Assembly (NCBI RefSeq): GCF_028767125.1
Contig: NZ_JAKCWP010000004.1
Span: forward strand, 276,001 to 340,000
DNA length: 64,000 nucleotides
Reading direction: 5' to 3'
From: Chelativorans sp. YIM 93263
GTDB lineage: Bacteria; Pseudomonadota; Alphaproteobacteria; Rhizobiales; Rhizobiaceae
Position 1 is the stretch's first letter, and each line of letters begins with the position of its first letter. This document shows positions 44,257-52,765 of the stretch, in pieces. The notes under the pieces are model-generated. The model was not told where the DNA came from, made no database searches, and was given only the letters and a program-made list of their open reading frames with translations. The translations under genes were made by a program, and so were the position numbers.

Positions 44257-44925
44257 ATGTCCGACGACAGTTTCATTCGCGAAGTCAACGAGGAGGTCCG
44301 CCAGGATCGCTATAAGACGTTGTGGCGCCAGTACGGGGCTTTTATCGTCGGTGCGGTCGCGCTGATCATTCTCGCCGCAGCCGCCTATGTTGCCTATGAC
44401 TACTGGTCGACTTCGCGCGCCAATCGCTCCGGAGACGAGTTCGCGCGTGCTCTGGAGCTTGCCGAGGAAGGTAACAACACGGAAGCGCTGGCCGTTCTGG
44501 AGGAGCTGGAAGACTCCGGCTACGGCTCTTATCCGGTGCTGGCGCGCATGCGGGCGGCCAGCATCCAGGCCGAAAGCGGAAACATCGATGAAGCCGTCGC
44601 CAACCTTGATGCGGTGATGGAGGACAGTTCTGCACCGGGCGTTATTCGTGAGATTGCCCGCCTGCGCGCCGGCCTTCTGCTTGTTGACCACGGCAGCTAT
44701 GCCGATGTCGCCGCGCGGGTTGAAGCCCTGACATCCGTCGGCAATCCTATGCGCCACACGGCCCGTGAGGCCCTTGCCCTCGCTGCGTGGAAGGAAGGGG
44801 AACGGGACAATGCGCTCACTCTCTTCGGCGAGATTGCGGATGATCCGGAAGCCCCGGCCGATGCGCGCCAGCGCGCGGAGATGATGTCCGAGCTGATTTC
44901 GGGTTCTGGCAGCGAGTCCGGGTAG
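44257..44925 (+). CDS. YfgM-like TPR protein (inner-membrane anchored)
   Basis: 222 aa. A cytoplasmic N-terminus ([20 protein letters not shown]) leads to one membrane helix (residues about 28-48; [18 protein letters not shown]) and a periplasmic TPR_21-type domain with helical pairs to residue 210. YfgM-type proteins work as SecYEG/periplasmic-chaperone accessory factors. ATG 44257 fits the conserved start; a TTG three nucleotides earlier is unnecessary. The gene sits 4 nt before der, the usual order in alphaproteobacteria and similar to the yfgM-bamB-der order in enterobacteria. Confidence 0.87.
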   Translation: MSDDSFIREVNEEVRQDRYKTLWRQYGAFIVGAVALIILAAAAYVAYDYWSTSRANRSGDEFARALELAEEGNNTEALAVLEELEDSGYGSYPVLARMRAASIQAESGNIDEAVANLDAVMEDSSAPGVIREIARLRAGLLLVDHGSYADVAARVEALTSVGNPMRHTAREALALAAWKEGERDNALTLFGEIADDPEAPADARQRAEMMSELISGSGSESG

Positions 44926-44929
44926 AGCC

Positions 44930-46357
44930 ATGGCTTTCAAGGTCGCCATTGTCGGCCGACCCAACGTCGGCAAGTCGACCCTCTTCAATCGGCTGGTCGG
45001 TCGGCGGATTGCGCTCGTCGATAATACACCCGGCGTCACGCGCGACCGGCGTGTTCATCCGGCGCGATTGCACGATTTGCGTTTCGACGTGATCGATACG
45101 GCTGGCCTGGCCGAGGCTGCCGCCCCTACGCTGGAGGGGCGCATGCGCGCCCAGACCGAGCAGGCGGTGGAAGAGGCCGACCTCGTCATATTCATGATTG
45201 ATGCCCGCTCCGGCCTGATGCCGGACGATCATACCTTCGCCGAAGTTGTCCGGCGTAAGGGAAAACCGGTGGTCGTTGTGGCCAACAAGACTGATGTTCG
45301 CGGCACTGACGCAGGTGTGGTGGAAGGCTGGCAACTCGGCCTTGGCGAGCCTGTGGGGCTGTCGGCCGAGCACGGGCAGGGTATGGTCGAGCTGCGCGAC
45401 GCCATCGCTGCCAGCATCGATGAATCCGTGGAGACCAGTCCCGAAGCCGTAGGCGCGGACGCCGGTGACGAAGCGCTGGTCGGCGAAGATATCGACCCGG
45501 ATTCGGAGGAGCCGGAAATCGATCCGGAAAAGCCGATCCGAATTGCGGTGGTCGGCCGGCCCAACGTTGGAAAATCCACGCTGATCAACGCTCTGATCGG
45601 CGAGGAAAGAATGCTGACGGGCCCGGAGGCCGGGATCACGCGCGATTCCATTTCCATTGACTGGAAGTGGCGCGACCGCAAGATCAAGCTTTTCGACACG
45701 GCCGGAATGCGGCGCAAGGCGCGGGTTCAGGAGAAGCTGGAAAAGCTTTCCGTAGCCGAGGCCCTGCGGGCGATCCGTTTCGCCGAAATCGTGATCGTCG
45801 TTTTCGATGCCACGATGCCATTCGAGAAGCAGGATCTTCAGATTGCGGATCTGGTGCTGCGTGAAGGCCGTGCGCCGGTCATGGCTTTCAATAAGTGGGA
45901 TCTGATCGAGGATCGTCGCGAGACACTTGAGGATCTGCATGAGAAGACCGAGCGGCTTCTGCCTCAGGCGCGCGGGATGGGAGCTGTCCCTGTATCGGCT
46001 GAAACCGGCCGCGGCCTTGACAAGCTGATAGGCGCAGCCGTCGAGACCCACGCAGTTTGGAATCGGCGCGTGCCCACCGGCCCGCTGAACCGCTGGCTGG
46101 AGCGGGCGACCGCCCATCATCCTCCACCCGCCGTTGCTGGGCGGCGGCTCAAGATTCGCTACATGACGCAGATCAAGACCCGCCCGCCCGGATTTGTGGT
46201 CTCCTGCTCGCGACCGGAAGCCATGCCGCAATCCTATATCCGATATCTGACGAATGGCTTGCGGGAGACTTTCAATATCTTCGGCGTGCCCATCCGAATC
46301 GCACTGCGCACCTCCGAAAATCCCTACGCCAAGCGCGCCCGCAGCAAGCGAAACTAA
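44930..46357 (+). CDS. der: Ribosome-biogenesis GTPase Der (EngA)
   Basis: 475 aa with two tandem Era-like GTPase domains and a C-terminal KH-like domain, needed for 50S subunit assembly. Both P-loops read GRPNVGKST (residues about 8-16 and 204-212). G3 motifs are DTAG in both, and G4 motifs are NKTD and NKWD. The linker between domains (about 165-195) is acidic. The KH-like end contains [20 protein letters not shown]. It starts 4 nt after the TPR gene and is translationally linked to it. Confidence 0.97.
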   Translation: MAFKVAIVGRPNVGKSTLFNRLVGRRIALVDNTPGVTRDRRVHPARLHDLRFDVIDTAGLAEAAAPTLEGRMRAQTEQAVEEADLVIFMIDARSGLMPDDHTFAEVVRRKGKPVVVVANKTDVRGTDAGVVEGWQLGLGEPVGLSAEHGQGMVELRDAIAASIDESVETSPEAVGADAGDEALVGEDIDPDSEEPEIDPEKPIRIAVVGRPNVGKSTLINALIGEERMLTGPEAGITRDSISIDWKWRDRKIKLFDTAGMRRKARVQEKLEKLSVAEALRAIRFAEIVIVVFDATMPFEKQDLQIADLVLREGRAPVMAFNKWDLIEDRRETLEDLHEKTERLLPQARGMGAVPVSAETGRGLDKLIGAAVETHAVWNRRVPTGPLNRWLERATAHHPPPAVAGRRLKIRYMTQIKTRPPGFVVSCSRPEAMPQSYIRYLTNGLRETFNIFGVPIRIALRTSENPYAKRARSKRN

Positions 46358-46480
46358 ACGCGAATTCCTCCTCGACAAACTGTGGCCGTTTCCGCGTGTC
46401 AGGACGCTGGCGCGTTAACGGACGATCAAGGTTAATCAATTAATGTCCCGATAAGTCCAATTTGCGTAATAGGCGTGGAA

Positions 46481-47656
46481 ATGAGGGTTCGGGTGCGTGC
46501 TTCAGGTGTAAGGCGTTGGCGTAAGCCCTCGGATCAAAAGCGTTCATTGTTTCCATCCGCCGTGGTCGGGTTGGGAATTTGGCTCGGCTTCCCATCGGCT
46601 GTCGCCTATCAGGACATGACAAGCCTGATTGCCGGACAAGACGCGAGCGTCCGGTGGAAGGCTGTCGTGGAAGCCTCTGCAGCCGGGTCCGTGCATCAGG
46701 CGGAAATGCCGTTCCAGGCCGCTGATGCGCCGAGCGTGCTTTCCGGCGCCGGCGTTTCGACCGTCGGAGTAGGCGAGGTGGCTTTCCGGACAAAAAGTCG
46801 CTCGCCCGAAACGCCAGACGAGAAACGCGTCAACCGCACCGGCAAGCAGGGGCGTCTGGTCAAGATGCTGCCCATGGCACCGCCCAGGCTTTTCAATGCG
46901 GGCTCGATCTTTCAGGAGTCAAAAGCGCTCTTCTCCACTTCCCCCATGGGCGAGAAGGCGATGGCTTTCGCCGATCCGGAGATCAAGGGCAAGGAAGTGC
47001 AGATCGCCTCTCACTTCCACGAAAAGAAGAAGCCCGCCTCGCAGGTGCCAACCGCCATTGCGGACCTCGTGACCAACGACGAACCTGATATTCTCGCTAT
47101 CGCCTACGCCCCGTCCGGCCCGGATTATGCCAAGGCCTCACCGTTCGCCAGCATCTTGCGGGACGAGAACGAGGGTCGTTTCATCCCGCCCGTCGAACCC
47201 ACGGATCATGCCTGGGCGCGCCGGTCGCTTCCCGCCGAATCGTTTTCCGAGCGTGAGCAGCAGTGCCTCGCAGCCGGCATCTACTTCGAGGCCCGCGGCG
47301 AGCCGGTGAAGGGGCAGGCGGCCGTCGGCCAGGTGATTCTCAACCGCGTTCGCAATCCCGCCTATCCGAATACGATTTGCGGTGTCGTCTACCAGAACAA
47401 GAATTGGCGCAATCGCTGCCAGTTCTCCTTCGCCTGCGATGGAATTCAAGACCGCGTGCGCAGCCCTGGGCATTTCAAGACTGCCGAGGAAGTGGCGATG
47501 GCCGTGACGGCAGGCAAGATCTGGCTTCCGGAAGTGGGATCCTCCACACACTATCACGCTACCTATGTCCGACCGCGCTGGGCCTCCACAATGGAGCGCG
47601 TCGACAAGATCGGACAACACATCTTCTACCGCACTTACGGCGGCGGATGGCGGTGA
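46481..47656 (+). CDS. SleB-type cell-wall hydrolase
   Basis: 391 aa. A short basic N-terminus and a hydrophobic stretch (VVGLGIWLGFPSAVAY, residues about 26-42) suggest a signal anchor, then about 210 residues of low-conservation linker. The C-terminal hydrolase_2 domain (residues about 255-391) has the catalytic Glu in AAGIYFEARGEPVKGQAAVG, with VILNRVRNPAYP and CQFSFACDG typical of SleB lytic enzymes. In non-spore-forming alphaproteobacteria these act in peptidoglycan remodelling. ATG 46481 is preferred over a GTG at 46475 because AGGCGTGG lies directly upstream. Confidence 0.85.
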   Translation: MRVRVRASGVRRWRKPSDQKRSLFPSAVVGLGIWLGFPSAVAYQDMTSLIAGQDASVRWKAVVEASAAGSVHQAEMPFQAADAPSVLSGAGVSTVGVGEVAFRTKSRSPETPDEKRVNRTGKQGRLVKMLPMAPPRLFNAGSIFQESKALFSTSPMGEKAMAFADPEIKGKEVQIASHFHEKKKPASQVPTAIADLVTNDEPDILAIAYAPSGPDYAKASPFASILRDENEGRFIPPVEPTDHAWARRSLPAESFSEREQQCLAAGIYFEARGEPVKGQAAVGQVILNRVRNPAYPNTICGVVYQNKNWRNRCQFSFACDGIQDRVRSPGHFKTAEEVAMAVTAGKIWLPEVGSSTHYHATYVRPRWASTMERVDKIGQHIFYRTYGGGWR

Positions 47657-47665
47657 AAAAATAGC

Positions 47666-47701
47666 TAGCCCCGGCGAAAAGGAGCCATTTTCGCCCGGCT
47701 A
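47666..47701. terminator. Hairpin after the SleB-type gene (possible terminator)
   Basis: GGCGAAAA (47673-47680) pairs perfectly with TTTTCGCC (47688-47695) around a 7-nt loop, and TAGCC/GGCTA extends the stem after a one-base bulge. No T-run follows on the plus strand, so termination would depend on T residues in the stem. Confidence 0.5.
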
Positions 47702-47877
47702 TTGGGTGATGGCGGGCGAAGGCGCATTGTCGCACCCTCCTAAGTATCTGTTTTCATGGGTAAACTTGCCTGTGATAAGCCCGCAAGGCGCGGCTTGACG
47801 GGCGCAGGGCTGCTCACTATGTTGCGCGCGACCTTGAGGCGGAGTTTCGCCAACCGGAAACCGGTGTGGAGGCTGCC

Positions 47878-48234
47878 ATGGCCAAACAGCATAAGCCGGG
47901 TGATCTGGACGGGCGGCGGCGCGGACTTGAGGAAGCCCTCGCGGCCAGAAGGCCGAAGAAGCCGGAGGACGACGGGCACGCGAACACGCGCGGTGTGAGC
48001 GGCTATGGGAATGCGCTGAGACTATCCAGCGAGTTCATCGCCGGCATCGTGGTCGGAGCGGGTTTGGGCTGGTTCATCGATCGGATGGCCGGCACGTCGC
48101 CTTGGGGGTTGATTGTCTTTCTGCTCCTTGGTTTTGGGGCAGGTGTTCTGAACGTCCTGCGTTCTGCAGGACAGGTAGCCGAGTTCGGGGCGGGCGCGCG
48201 CGAAGGCAGCGATGCCGACCCGGAAGAAAAATAG
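47878..48234 (+). CDS. atpI: AtpZ/AtpI family F0 assembly protein
   Basis: 118 aa. A charged N-terminus (residues 1-40) is followed by two membrane helices (LSSEFIAGIVVGAGLGWFID and WGLIVFLLLGFGAGVLNVL). Such proteins help assembly of the c-ring or Mg2+ supply for the ATP synthase. ATG 47878 has GGAGG 6-10 nt upstream; a GTG at 47866 would place that site inside the gene. It opens the F0 operon and is 33 nt from atpB. Confidence 0.92.
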   Translation: MAKQHKPGDLDGRRRGLEEALAARRPKKPEDDGHANTRGVSGYGNALRLSSEFIAGIVVGAGLGWFIDRMAGTSPWGLIVFLLLGFGAGVLNVLRSAGQVAEFGAGAREGSDADPEEK

Positions 48235-48267
48235 GGCGGTTTTGCCGCGTGATGAGAGGGGAGCCCA

Positions 48268-49017
48268 GTGGCCACAGACCCGATTCACCAGTTTGAGATT
48301 TCGCGGATCATTCCGATCGAAATCGGCGGTCTGGATTTTTCCTTCACCAACTCCTCGGCTTTCATGGTCGCAACGGTGGCTGCCGCGGGGGCATTTCTTT
48401 ACCTGACGACGTCCAGTCGGGGTCTCATCCCCAGCCGCCTGCAATCGATTTCCGAGATGACGTATGAGTTCATCGCCTCGATGCTACGTGACGCCGCGGG
48501 CAGCCAGGGGATGCGGTTCTTCCCGCTCGTCTTCTCGCTCTTCATGTTCGTGCTGATGGCCAACCTGCTCGGCATGTTCCCTTACTTTTTCACGGTCACC
48601 AGCCACATCGTGGTTACCTTCGCACTCGCAATTCTCGTGATCGGCACGGTGCTCGTTTACGGTTTCTGGAAGCACGGCTTCGGATTCCTGAAGCTATTCG
48701 TGCCTGAAGGAGTACCCGCAGTTCTGATCCCGCTGGTGGTGGCGATCGAGATCGTTTCCTTCCTTTCAAGGCCGGTCAGCCTTTCCGTCCGCCTGTTCGC
48801 GAACATGCTGGCCGGGCACATCACCCTGAAAGTGTTTGCCGGTTTTGTCACCTCCCTCGGCGCTCTCGGTGTGGCCGGCGCTACCGGGGCGATACTGCCG
48901 CTGGCGATGACTGTGGCACTGACCGGTCTCGAGTTTCTGGTGGCCTTTCTGCAGGCCTACGTCTTTGCGGTGCTGACCTGCATGTACCTCAACGATGCCT
49001 TGCATCCCGGTCACTAG
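48268..49017 (+). CDS. atpB: ATP synthase F0 subunit a
   Basis: 249 aa with five or six membrane helices. It forms the proton half-channels facing the c-ring. The essential arginine is in [12 protein letters not shown], and the last helix ([21 protein letters not shown]) is well conserved. The start is GTG 48268, supported by GAGGGGAG 7-14 nt upstream and no nearby ATG in frame. Second gene of the F0 operon. Confidence 0.97.
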   Translation: MATDPIHQFEISRIIPIEIGGLDFSFTNSSAFMVATVAAAGAFLYLTTSSRGLIPSRLQSISEMTYEFIASMLRDAAGSQGMRFFPLVFSLFMFVLMANLLGMFPYFFTVTSHIVVTFALAILVIGTVLVYGFWKHGFGFLKLFVPEGVPAVLIPLVVAIEIVSFLSRPVSLSVRLFANMLAGHITLKVFAGFVTSLGALGVAGATGAILPLAMTVALTGLEFLVAFLQAYVFAVLTCMYLNDALHPGH

Positions 49018-49090
49018 GAAGTTTCATCGGCGGAGTTCCCGCCAAAACCAGGCAACGACTTAAAGCGACGATCCACAAGGAGTTTGGAAG

Positions 49091-49315
49091 ATGGAAGCAG
49101 AAGCAGCAAGGGCTATCGGTGCGGGCATTGCCTGTCTCGGCATGGGCGGCGCCGGTATCGGTCTCGGCCACATTTTCGGCAATTACCTGGCAGGCGCGTT
49201 GCGCAACCCGTCCGCCGCTGACGGCCAGTTCGGTCGCCTGATTTTCGGCTTCGCCGTGACCGAAGCGCTCGGCATCTTCTCGCTGCTGATCGCTCTGCTT
49301 CTCCTGTTCACCTAA
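49091..49315 (+). CDS. atpE: ATP synthase F0 subunit c
   Basis: 74 aa hairpin of two membrane helices forming the rotor ring. The polar loop contains ARGINE-ASN-PRO (LRNPSA) and the proton-carrying carboxylate is Glu in [10 protein letters not shown] on helix 2. AAGGAG lies 9 nt before the ATG. It is followed by a G+C-rich hairpin at 49335-49360 that may set higher expression of this subunit. Confidence 0.97.
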   Translation: MEAEAARAIGAGIACLGMGGAGIGLGHIFGNYLAGALRNPSAADGQFGRLIFGFAVTEALGIFSLLIALLLLFT

Positions 49316-49334
49316 GCGCGAAGAAACGTGCCCG

Positions 49335-49360
49335 AACCGGCCGCCATGGCGCGGCCGGTT
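49335..49360 (+). other. Hairpin in the atpE-atpF' spacer
   Basis: AACCGGCCGC (49335-49344) and GCGGCCGGTT (49351-49360) form a perfect 10-bp stem with a 6-nt loop. No U-tract follows, so it is more likely an mRNA-stability or partial attenuation element than a full terminator; this fits the known need for many more c than b subunits. Confidence 0.65.
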
Positions 49361-49380
49361 TCACGATCAAGGGGAAGGCC

Positions 49381-49965
49381 ATGTTTGTGGCACCGGCATA
49401 TGCACAGACAGCCGATCAGGAGGCTGTCGGGGACGAAGTCAACACCGAGATCGGTGTAGCCGAGAACGGCGGTGAGGGGGCGTTTCCGCCATTTGAAACG
49501 GAAACCTATCCTTCGCAGTTGCTCTGGCTCGCGATCACCTTCGGGTTGTTCTACATCTTCCTGAAGCAGGTTGTTCTTCCGCGCATCGGCAACATTCTGG
49601 AAGTGCGTCGCGACCGTATCGCCCAGGATCTGGACGAGGCGGCGCGCATGAAGGAAGAGGCCGACGCGGCTCTGGCAGCCTACGAGCAGGATCTTGCCGA
49701 TGCCCGCAAGAAGGCGGGCGCCATCGCGCAGGAAGCACGCGACAATGCCAAGGCCGAAGCCGAGGCGGAGCGCAAGAAGGTCGAAGAGGCGCTCGAGTCC
49801 AAGCTCGAAGAGGCCGACAGCCGGATTGCGAAGATCAAGGAAGCGGCCATTGGTGAGGTCGGCACGATCGCCGAGGAAACGGCGGAGACAATTGTGCAGA
49901 AGCTGATCGGTGGCCGTCTGGAGAAAGAGGCTCTGCAGGCGGCGGTGAAAGCCGCGCAGCAGTAG
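49381..49965 (+). CDS. atpF': ATP synthase F0 subunit b'
   Basis: 194 aa. An N-terminal extension with acidic residues precedes one membrane helix (LLWLAITFGLFYIFLKQVVLP at residues about 43-62), then a long charged coiled coil (residues 65-185) that forms the peripheral stalk with subunit b. The separate b and b' genes are characteristic of photosynthetic bacteria and alphaproteobacteria. It is 9 nt from atpF. It may be listed under the symbol atpG in some annotations. Confidence 0.95.
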   Translation: MFVAPAYAQTADQEAVGDEVNTEIGVAENGGEGAFPPFETETYPSQLLWLAITFGLFYIFLKQVVLPRIGNILEVRRDRIAQDLDEAARMKEEADAALAAYEQDLADARKKAGAIAQEARDNAKAEAEAERKKVEEALESKLEEADSRIAKIKEAAIGEVGTIAEETAETIVQKLIGGRLEKEALQAAVKAAQQ

Positions 49966-49974
49966 GAGAAGGCC

Positions 49975-50454
49975 ATGGACGCGACATTCTGGGCGCTTGT
50001 AGCGCTGATCATCTTTCTCGCTATCCTCGCCTATCTCAAGGTGCCGGCGAAGATAAATGATTCGCTCGATAGCCGCGCCGATCGCATTCGCAAGGAGTTG
50101 GACGAGGCGCGGGAGCTGCGCGAGGAAGCGCAACAGGTCCTGGCCGAGTATCAGCGCAAGCGCGGAGAGGCCGAGGAAGAGGCCAAGGAAATCGTTGCCG
50201 CCGCCCGGCGCGAGGCGAAGGCGATCGTTGCCGACGCCAAGCAGAAGACTGAAGAATACGTCACCCGCCGCACGGCACTGGCCGAGCAGAAAATTACCCA
50301 GGCCGAGCGGGACGCCGTACATGAAGTCCGCTCCCGCGCGGTCGATGTCGCCGTCGCTGCCGCCGGCAATATTCTGGGCGACAAGGTGGATACGAAAAAA
50401 AGAGGCGAGCTTTTCGAATCCTCGCTCCAGGAACTGAAGACTCACATGAATTGA
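49975..50454 (+). CDS. atpF: ATP synthase F0 subunit b
   Basis: 159 aa. A short membrane helix at the N-terminus (TFWALVALIIFLAILAYL) is followed by a charged coiled coil that dimerises with b' and reaches F1. GGAGAAGG lies 4-11 nt before ATG 49975. Last gene of the F0 operon. The F1 genes (atpH, A, G, D, C) are not in the window, in line with the split operons of this class. Confidence 0.95.
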   Translation: MDATFWALVALIIFLAILAYLKVPAKINDSLDSRADRIRKELDEARELREEAQQVLAEYQRKRGEAEEEAKEIVAAARREAKAIVADAKQKTEEYVTRRTALAEQKITQAERDAVHEVRSRAVDVAVAAAGNILGDKVDTKKRGELFESSLQELKTHMN

Positions 50455-50476
50455 TGAGGGTTTGCTTCAGTAACCT

Positions 50477-51268
50477 TTATGCCGCCGGATTTCCGGCGGC
50501 ATTTTTGTTTCGGCTGGAAGTGCGTAAAATCTCGCCCGGCTCTTCGTAAGGAACATCGAGGAGGCTGCACAAGTCCTGCAGGTATTCCTCGAATACCGGT
50601 TCGACATCGGTAAGCGCGAAGCTGATCTGGTTTAACGCTTCCATGCAGAGCAGACCGTAAAGCCGCATCCAGCAGTGCAGGAAGATATACGCGGCTTCAG
50701 GAGGCAGGCGGCCTCCAATGCTGTCTTCCGAAAAGACCTGAATTTGCCGGGCGAGCGACGGATCCTTGTCATCAAGGCTGGGAATCGGAAAACGCCGTGT
50801 CTCCCATATTTCCGCCACCTGCTCCAGGAAGACCTGGCTGAACGCCCGGCCGGATTGTCTGTCATAGGCGGCACAATCACGGCAGGTCACATCCGGCGCA
50901 GGACTGGCGAACAGCCAGCAGAACTCGGGCCGATGCGATACCGCCCAGCCGCGAAGCGCGCGGGTGATCGTCAAAAGGCGCCGTGCCGGCGTGTCGGCAG
51001 CCGGCGTGGCGCCTGCCTGCCGCAGCCATTCGATCAACTCGCCGAAAAGCTCTTTGCGAAGGTCTTTGACAAGATCGGCCTGGCTGGCGTGATAGCGATA
51101 AAGTGCCGGACCGCTCACCCCCAGCTTCCGCGCAACCGCATTGACAGTCACTGCCGTGCTCCCCTTGGAGACAAGCAGCTCCCGCGCAGCCTTGCGTATA
51201 TCGGCCAGTGTCGCCTCGCGGATTTGCTCCCGCCGGCTGAGTCTCCCTTCAGGTCTCTCCGCGTTCAT
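50477..51268 (-). CDS. TetR/AcrR-family transcriptional regulator
   Basis: 263 aa. The N-terminal helix-turn-helix covers residues about 15-62 (ADIRKAARELLVSKGSTAVT, ARKLGVSGPALYRYHAS). The C-terminal ligand domain resembles the WHG/TetR_C_13 group (ALRGWAVSHRPEFCWLFASP). ATG 51268 is chosen because the conserved start lies here and GGAG is 10 nt upstream; an open frame continues to 51736 over the divergent gene. Targets are unknown; the nearest divergent gene is nnrU. Its 3' end contains the terminator of the F0 operon. Confidence 0.88.
   Translation of the reverse strand: MNAERPEGRLSRREQIREATLADIRKAARELLVSKGSTAVTVNAVARKLGVSGPALYRYHASQADLVKDLRKELFGELIEWLRQAGATPAADTPARRLLTITRALRGWAVSHRPEFCWLFASPAPDVTCRDCAAYDRQSGRAFSQVFLEQVAEIWETRRFPIPSLDDKDPSLARQIQVFSEDSIGGRLPPEAAYIFLHCWMRLYGLLCMEALNQISFALTDVEPVFEEYLQDLCSLLDVPYEEPGEILRTSSRNKNAAGNPAA
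50479..50510 (+). terminator. Rho-independent terminator of the F0 operon
   Basis: ATGCCGCCGG (50479-50488) and CCGGCGGCAT (50493-50502) form a perfect 10-bp stem with an ATTT loop, followed by TTTTGTTT. It lies inside the last codons of the convergent TetR gene, which ends at 50477. Confidence 0.92.
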
Positions 51269-51388
51269 GGAATTGACGCTCCATGTGTTATATGCTCTAA
51301 CAAGAGTTACACCATCTAACGTTGCGATGCAAACAATTGCGTGCCGGTAGCGGTGAGCATTCGGCGCTGAGGGGAAGGGGAAGGACGT

Positions 51389-51958
51389 ATGCTGGTCCTG
51401 CTGATCGGTCTGCTTTTGTTTCTGGGAACGCATTCGCTCCTGATTGCGGCGCCACAACTGCGCGCAAAGATCATCGCGCAGCGCGGTAGGGGCGCGTGGC
51501 TCTGGCCCTATACGGCGGCATCCGCGCTGGGGCTCATATTGATCGTTTGGGGATATGGTCTGGCCCGCCAGGATCCAACGATCCTCTATAGTCCGCCTCT
51601 GGAGACACGGCACTTGGCTCTGCTGATCATGCTCCCGGTTTTCCCGCTCCTCTTCGCGGCTTATCTTCCGGGGCGGATCAAGGCGGCGCTGAAGCATCCT
51701 ATGCTGATCGCCACGGTTCTGTGGGGGATCGCCCACCTCACCGCCAACGGAACTCTGCCGGATTTGCTTCTCTTCGGCGGGTTTGCCGTTTGGGCCTCTG
51801 TCGACTGGTATTCAAGCGCACAGCGACCCGCAAAGGCGAAGGCGAAGCCCGTCTCCGGCCTGCGCAACGACACTATCGCGGTGATTGGCGGACTTCTCGT
51901 CTATGCGATCTTCATCGGCGGGTTTCACCGGATTCTGACTGGCGTATCGCCGATTTGA
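51389..51958 (+). CDS. nnrU: NnrU family membrane protein
   Basis: 189 aa with about five membrane helices. It begins [18 protein letters not shown] and has [41 protein letters not shown], the conserved His-bearing NnrU pattern. NnrU was named for a role next to nitric-oxide reductase genes, but most homologues, like this one, are not near denitrification genes, so the function here is uncertain. GGGGAAGG lies 7-14 nt before the ATG. Its end overlaps the convergent rnhB by 34 nt. Confidence 0.88.
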   Translation: MLVLLIGLLLFLGTHSLLIAAPQLRAKIIAQRGRGAWLWPYTAASALGLILIVWGYGLARQDPTILYSPPLETRHLALLIMLPVFPLLFAAYLPGRIKAALKHPMLIATVLWGIAHLTANGTLPDLLLFGGFAVWASVDWYSSAQRPAKAKAKPVSGLRNDTIAVIGGLLVYAIFIGGFHRILTGVSPI

Positions 51959-52629
51959 GGGCCGGAAAGCCCAACTTCCTCTGGCTTGAATGGCGAGAAG
52001 CTCATGCGGTGAAGACGCGTAACCGGCCCGTGCGCTTTGATCGCTGAGCGATGACGTGCCGTGGCATAGCCCACATGGCTGTCGAAGCCGTAATGCGGCA
52101 GCAGCGTGCCGGTCCGTACCATCATCCGGTCACGTGCCACCTTCGCCACGATCGAGGCGGCTGCGATGGACTGTGAACGCTGGTCGCCTTTGACCACCGC
52201 CCGGCAGGGGCAGGGCAGGCCCGGCGGGATATCGCGCCCGTCGGCAAGCGCGAAGGCAGCCGGCGTACACAGGCCGGAGACCGCCCGGCGCATGGCTTCG
52301 AGACTTGCCTTGCGGATATCCGTTTCATCAATGCTGCCCGCACAGATCGAGGCGACGGACACCGAAAGAGCCGCCTCCAGAACGATCTCCACCAGCGCCT
52401 CCCGGCTTTCCGCCGAAAGCCGCTTGGAATCGTCAAGGCCCTCCGGGATGCGCTCAGGGTCGAGGATGACGGCAGCGGCCACCACCGGTCCGGCAAGGGG
52501 ACCGCGTCCCGCTTCGTCCAGCCCGGCAACCGGCAAGTGCCCCTCGCGCATAAGCCCTGCCTCCAGTGCAAAGTCCGGACGCACGGGCATATCGAAAAGA
52601 AGCGGAGAATCGGTCTGCGATGAAGCCAT
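51925..52629 (-). CDS. rnhB: Ribonuclease HII
   Basis: 234 aa. Cleaves the RNA strand of RNA-DNA hybrids and starts removal of misincorporated ribonucleotides. The catalytic carboxylates are seen in [16 protein letters not shown] (Asp, Glu), in ADGRDIP, and in the C-terminal domain; [22 protein letters not shown] matches the family end. ATG 52629 gives a short 36-residue leader before the conserved part; no strong ribosome site is visible. A TTG at 52665 is possible. It lies 136 nt downstream of the radical SAM gene on the same strand and might share its SOS promoter. Confidence 0.95.
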   Translation of the reverse strand: MASSQTDSPLLFDMPVRPDFALEAGLMREGHLPVAGLDEAGRGPLAGPVVAAAVILDPERIPEGLDDSKRLSAESREALVEIVLEAALSVSVASICAGSIDETDIRKASLEAMRRAVSGLCTPAAFALADGRDIPPGLPCPCRAVVKGDQRSQSIAAASIVAKVARDRMMVRTGTLLPHYGFDSHVGYATARHRSAIKAHGPVTRLHRMSFSPFKPEEVGLSGPQIGDTPVRIR

Positions 52630-52706
52630 TGCGGCGATGCTTGCATCGCTTCCGATTCTCCGCAAGTCCTTCCGGTATCCTTATGTTGAAAAACCGGAAA
52701 GACGCC

Positions 52707-52729
52707 GTCGGCCGGGGGCAGCGGCCGAC
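52707..52729. other. Hairpin between the radical SAM gene and rnhB
   Basis: GTCGGCCG (52707-52714) and CGGCCGAC (52722-52729) form a perfect 8-bp stem with a 7-nt loop. No T-run flanks it. It may be a weak terminator or an mRNA-end structure for the radical SAM transcript. Confidence 0.5.
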
Positions 52730-52765
52730 AGTCACACCAGCCTTCGGGAGACAAGGCCGGGAAGC

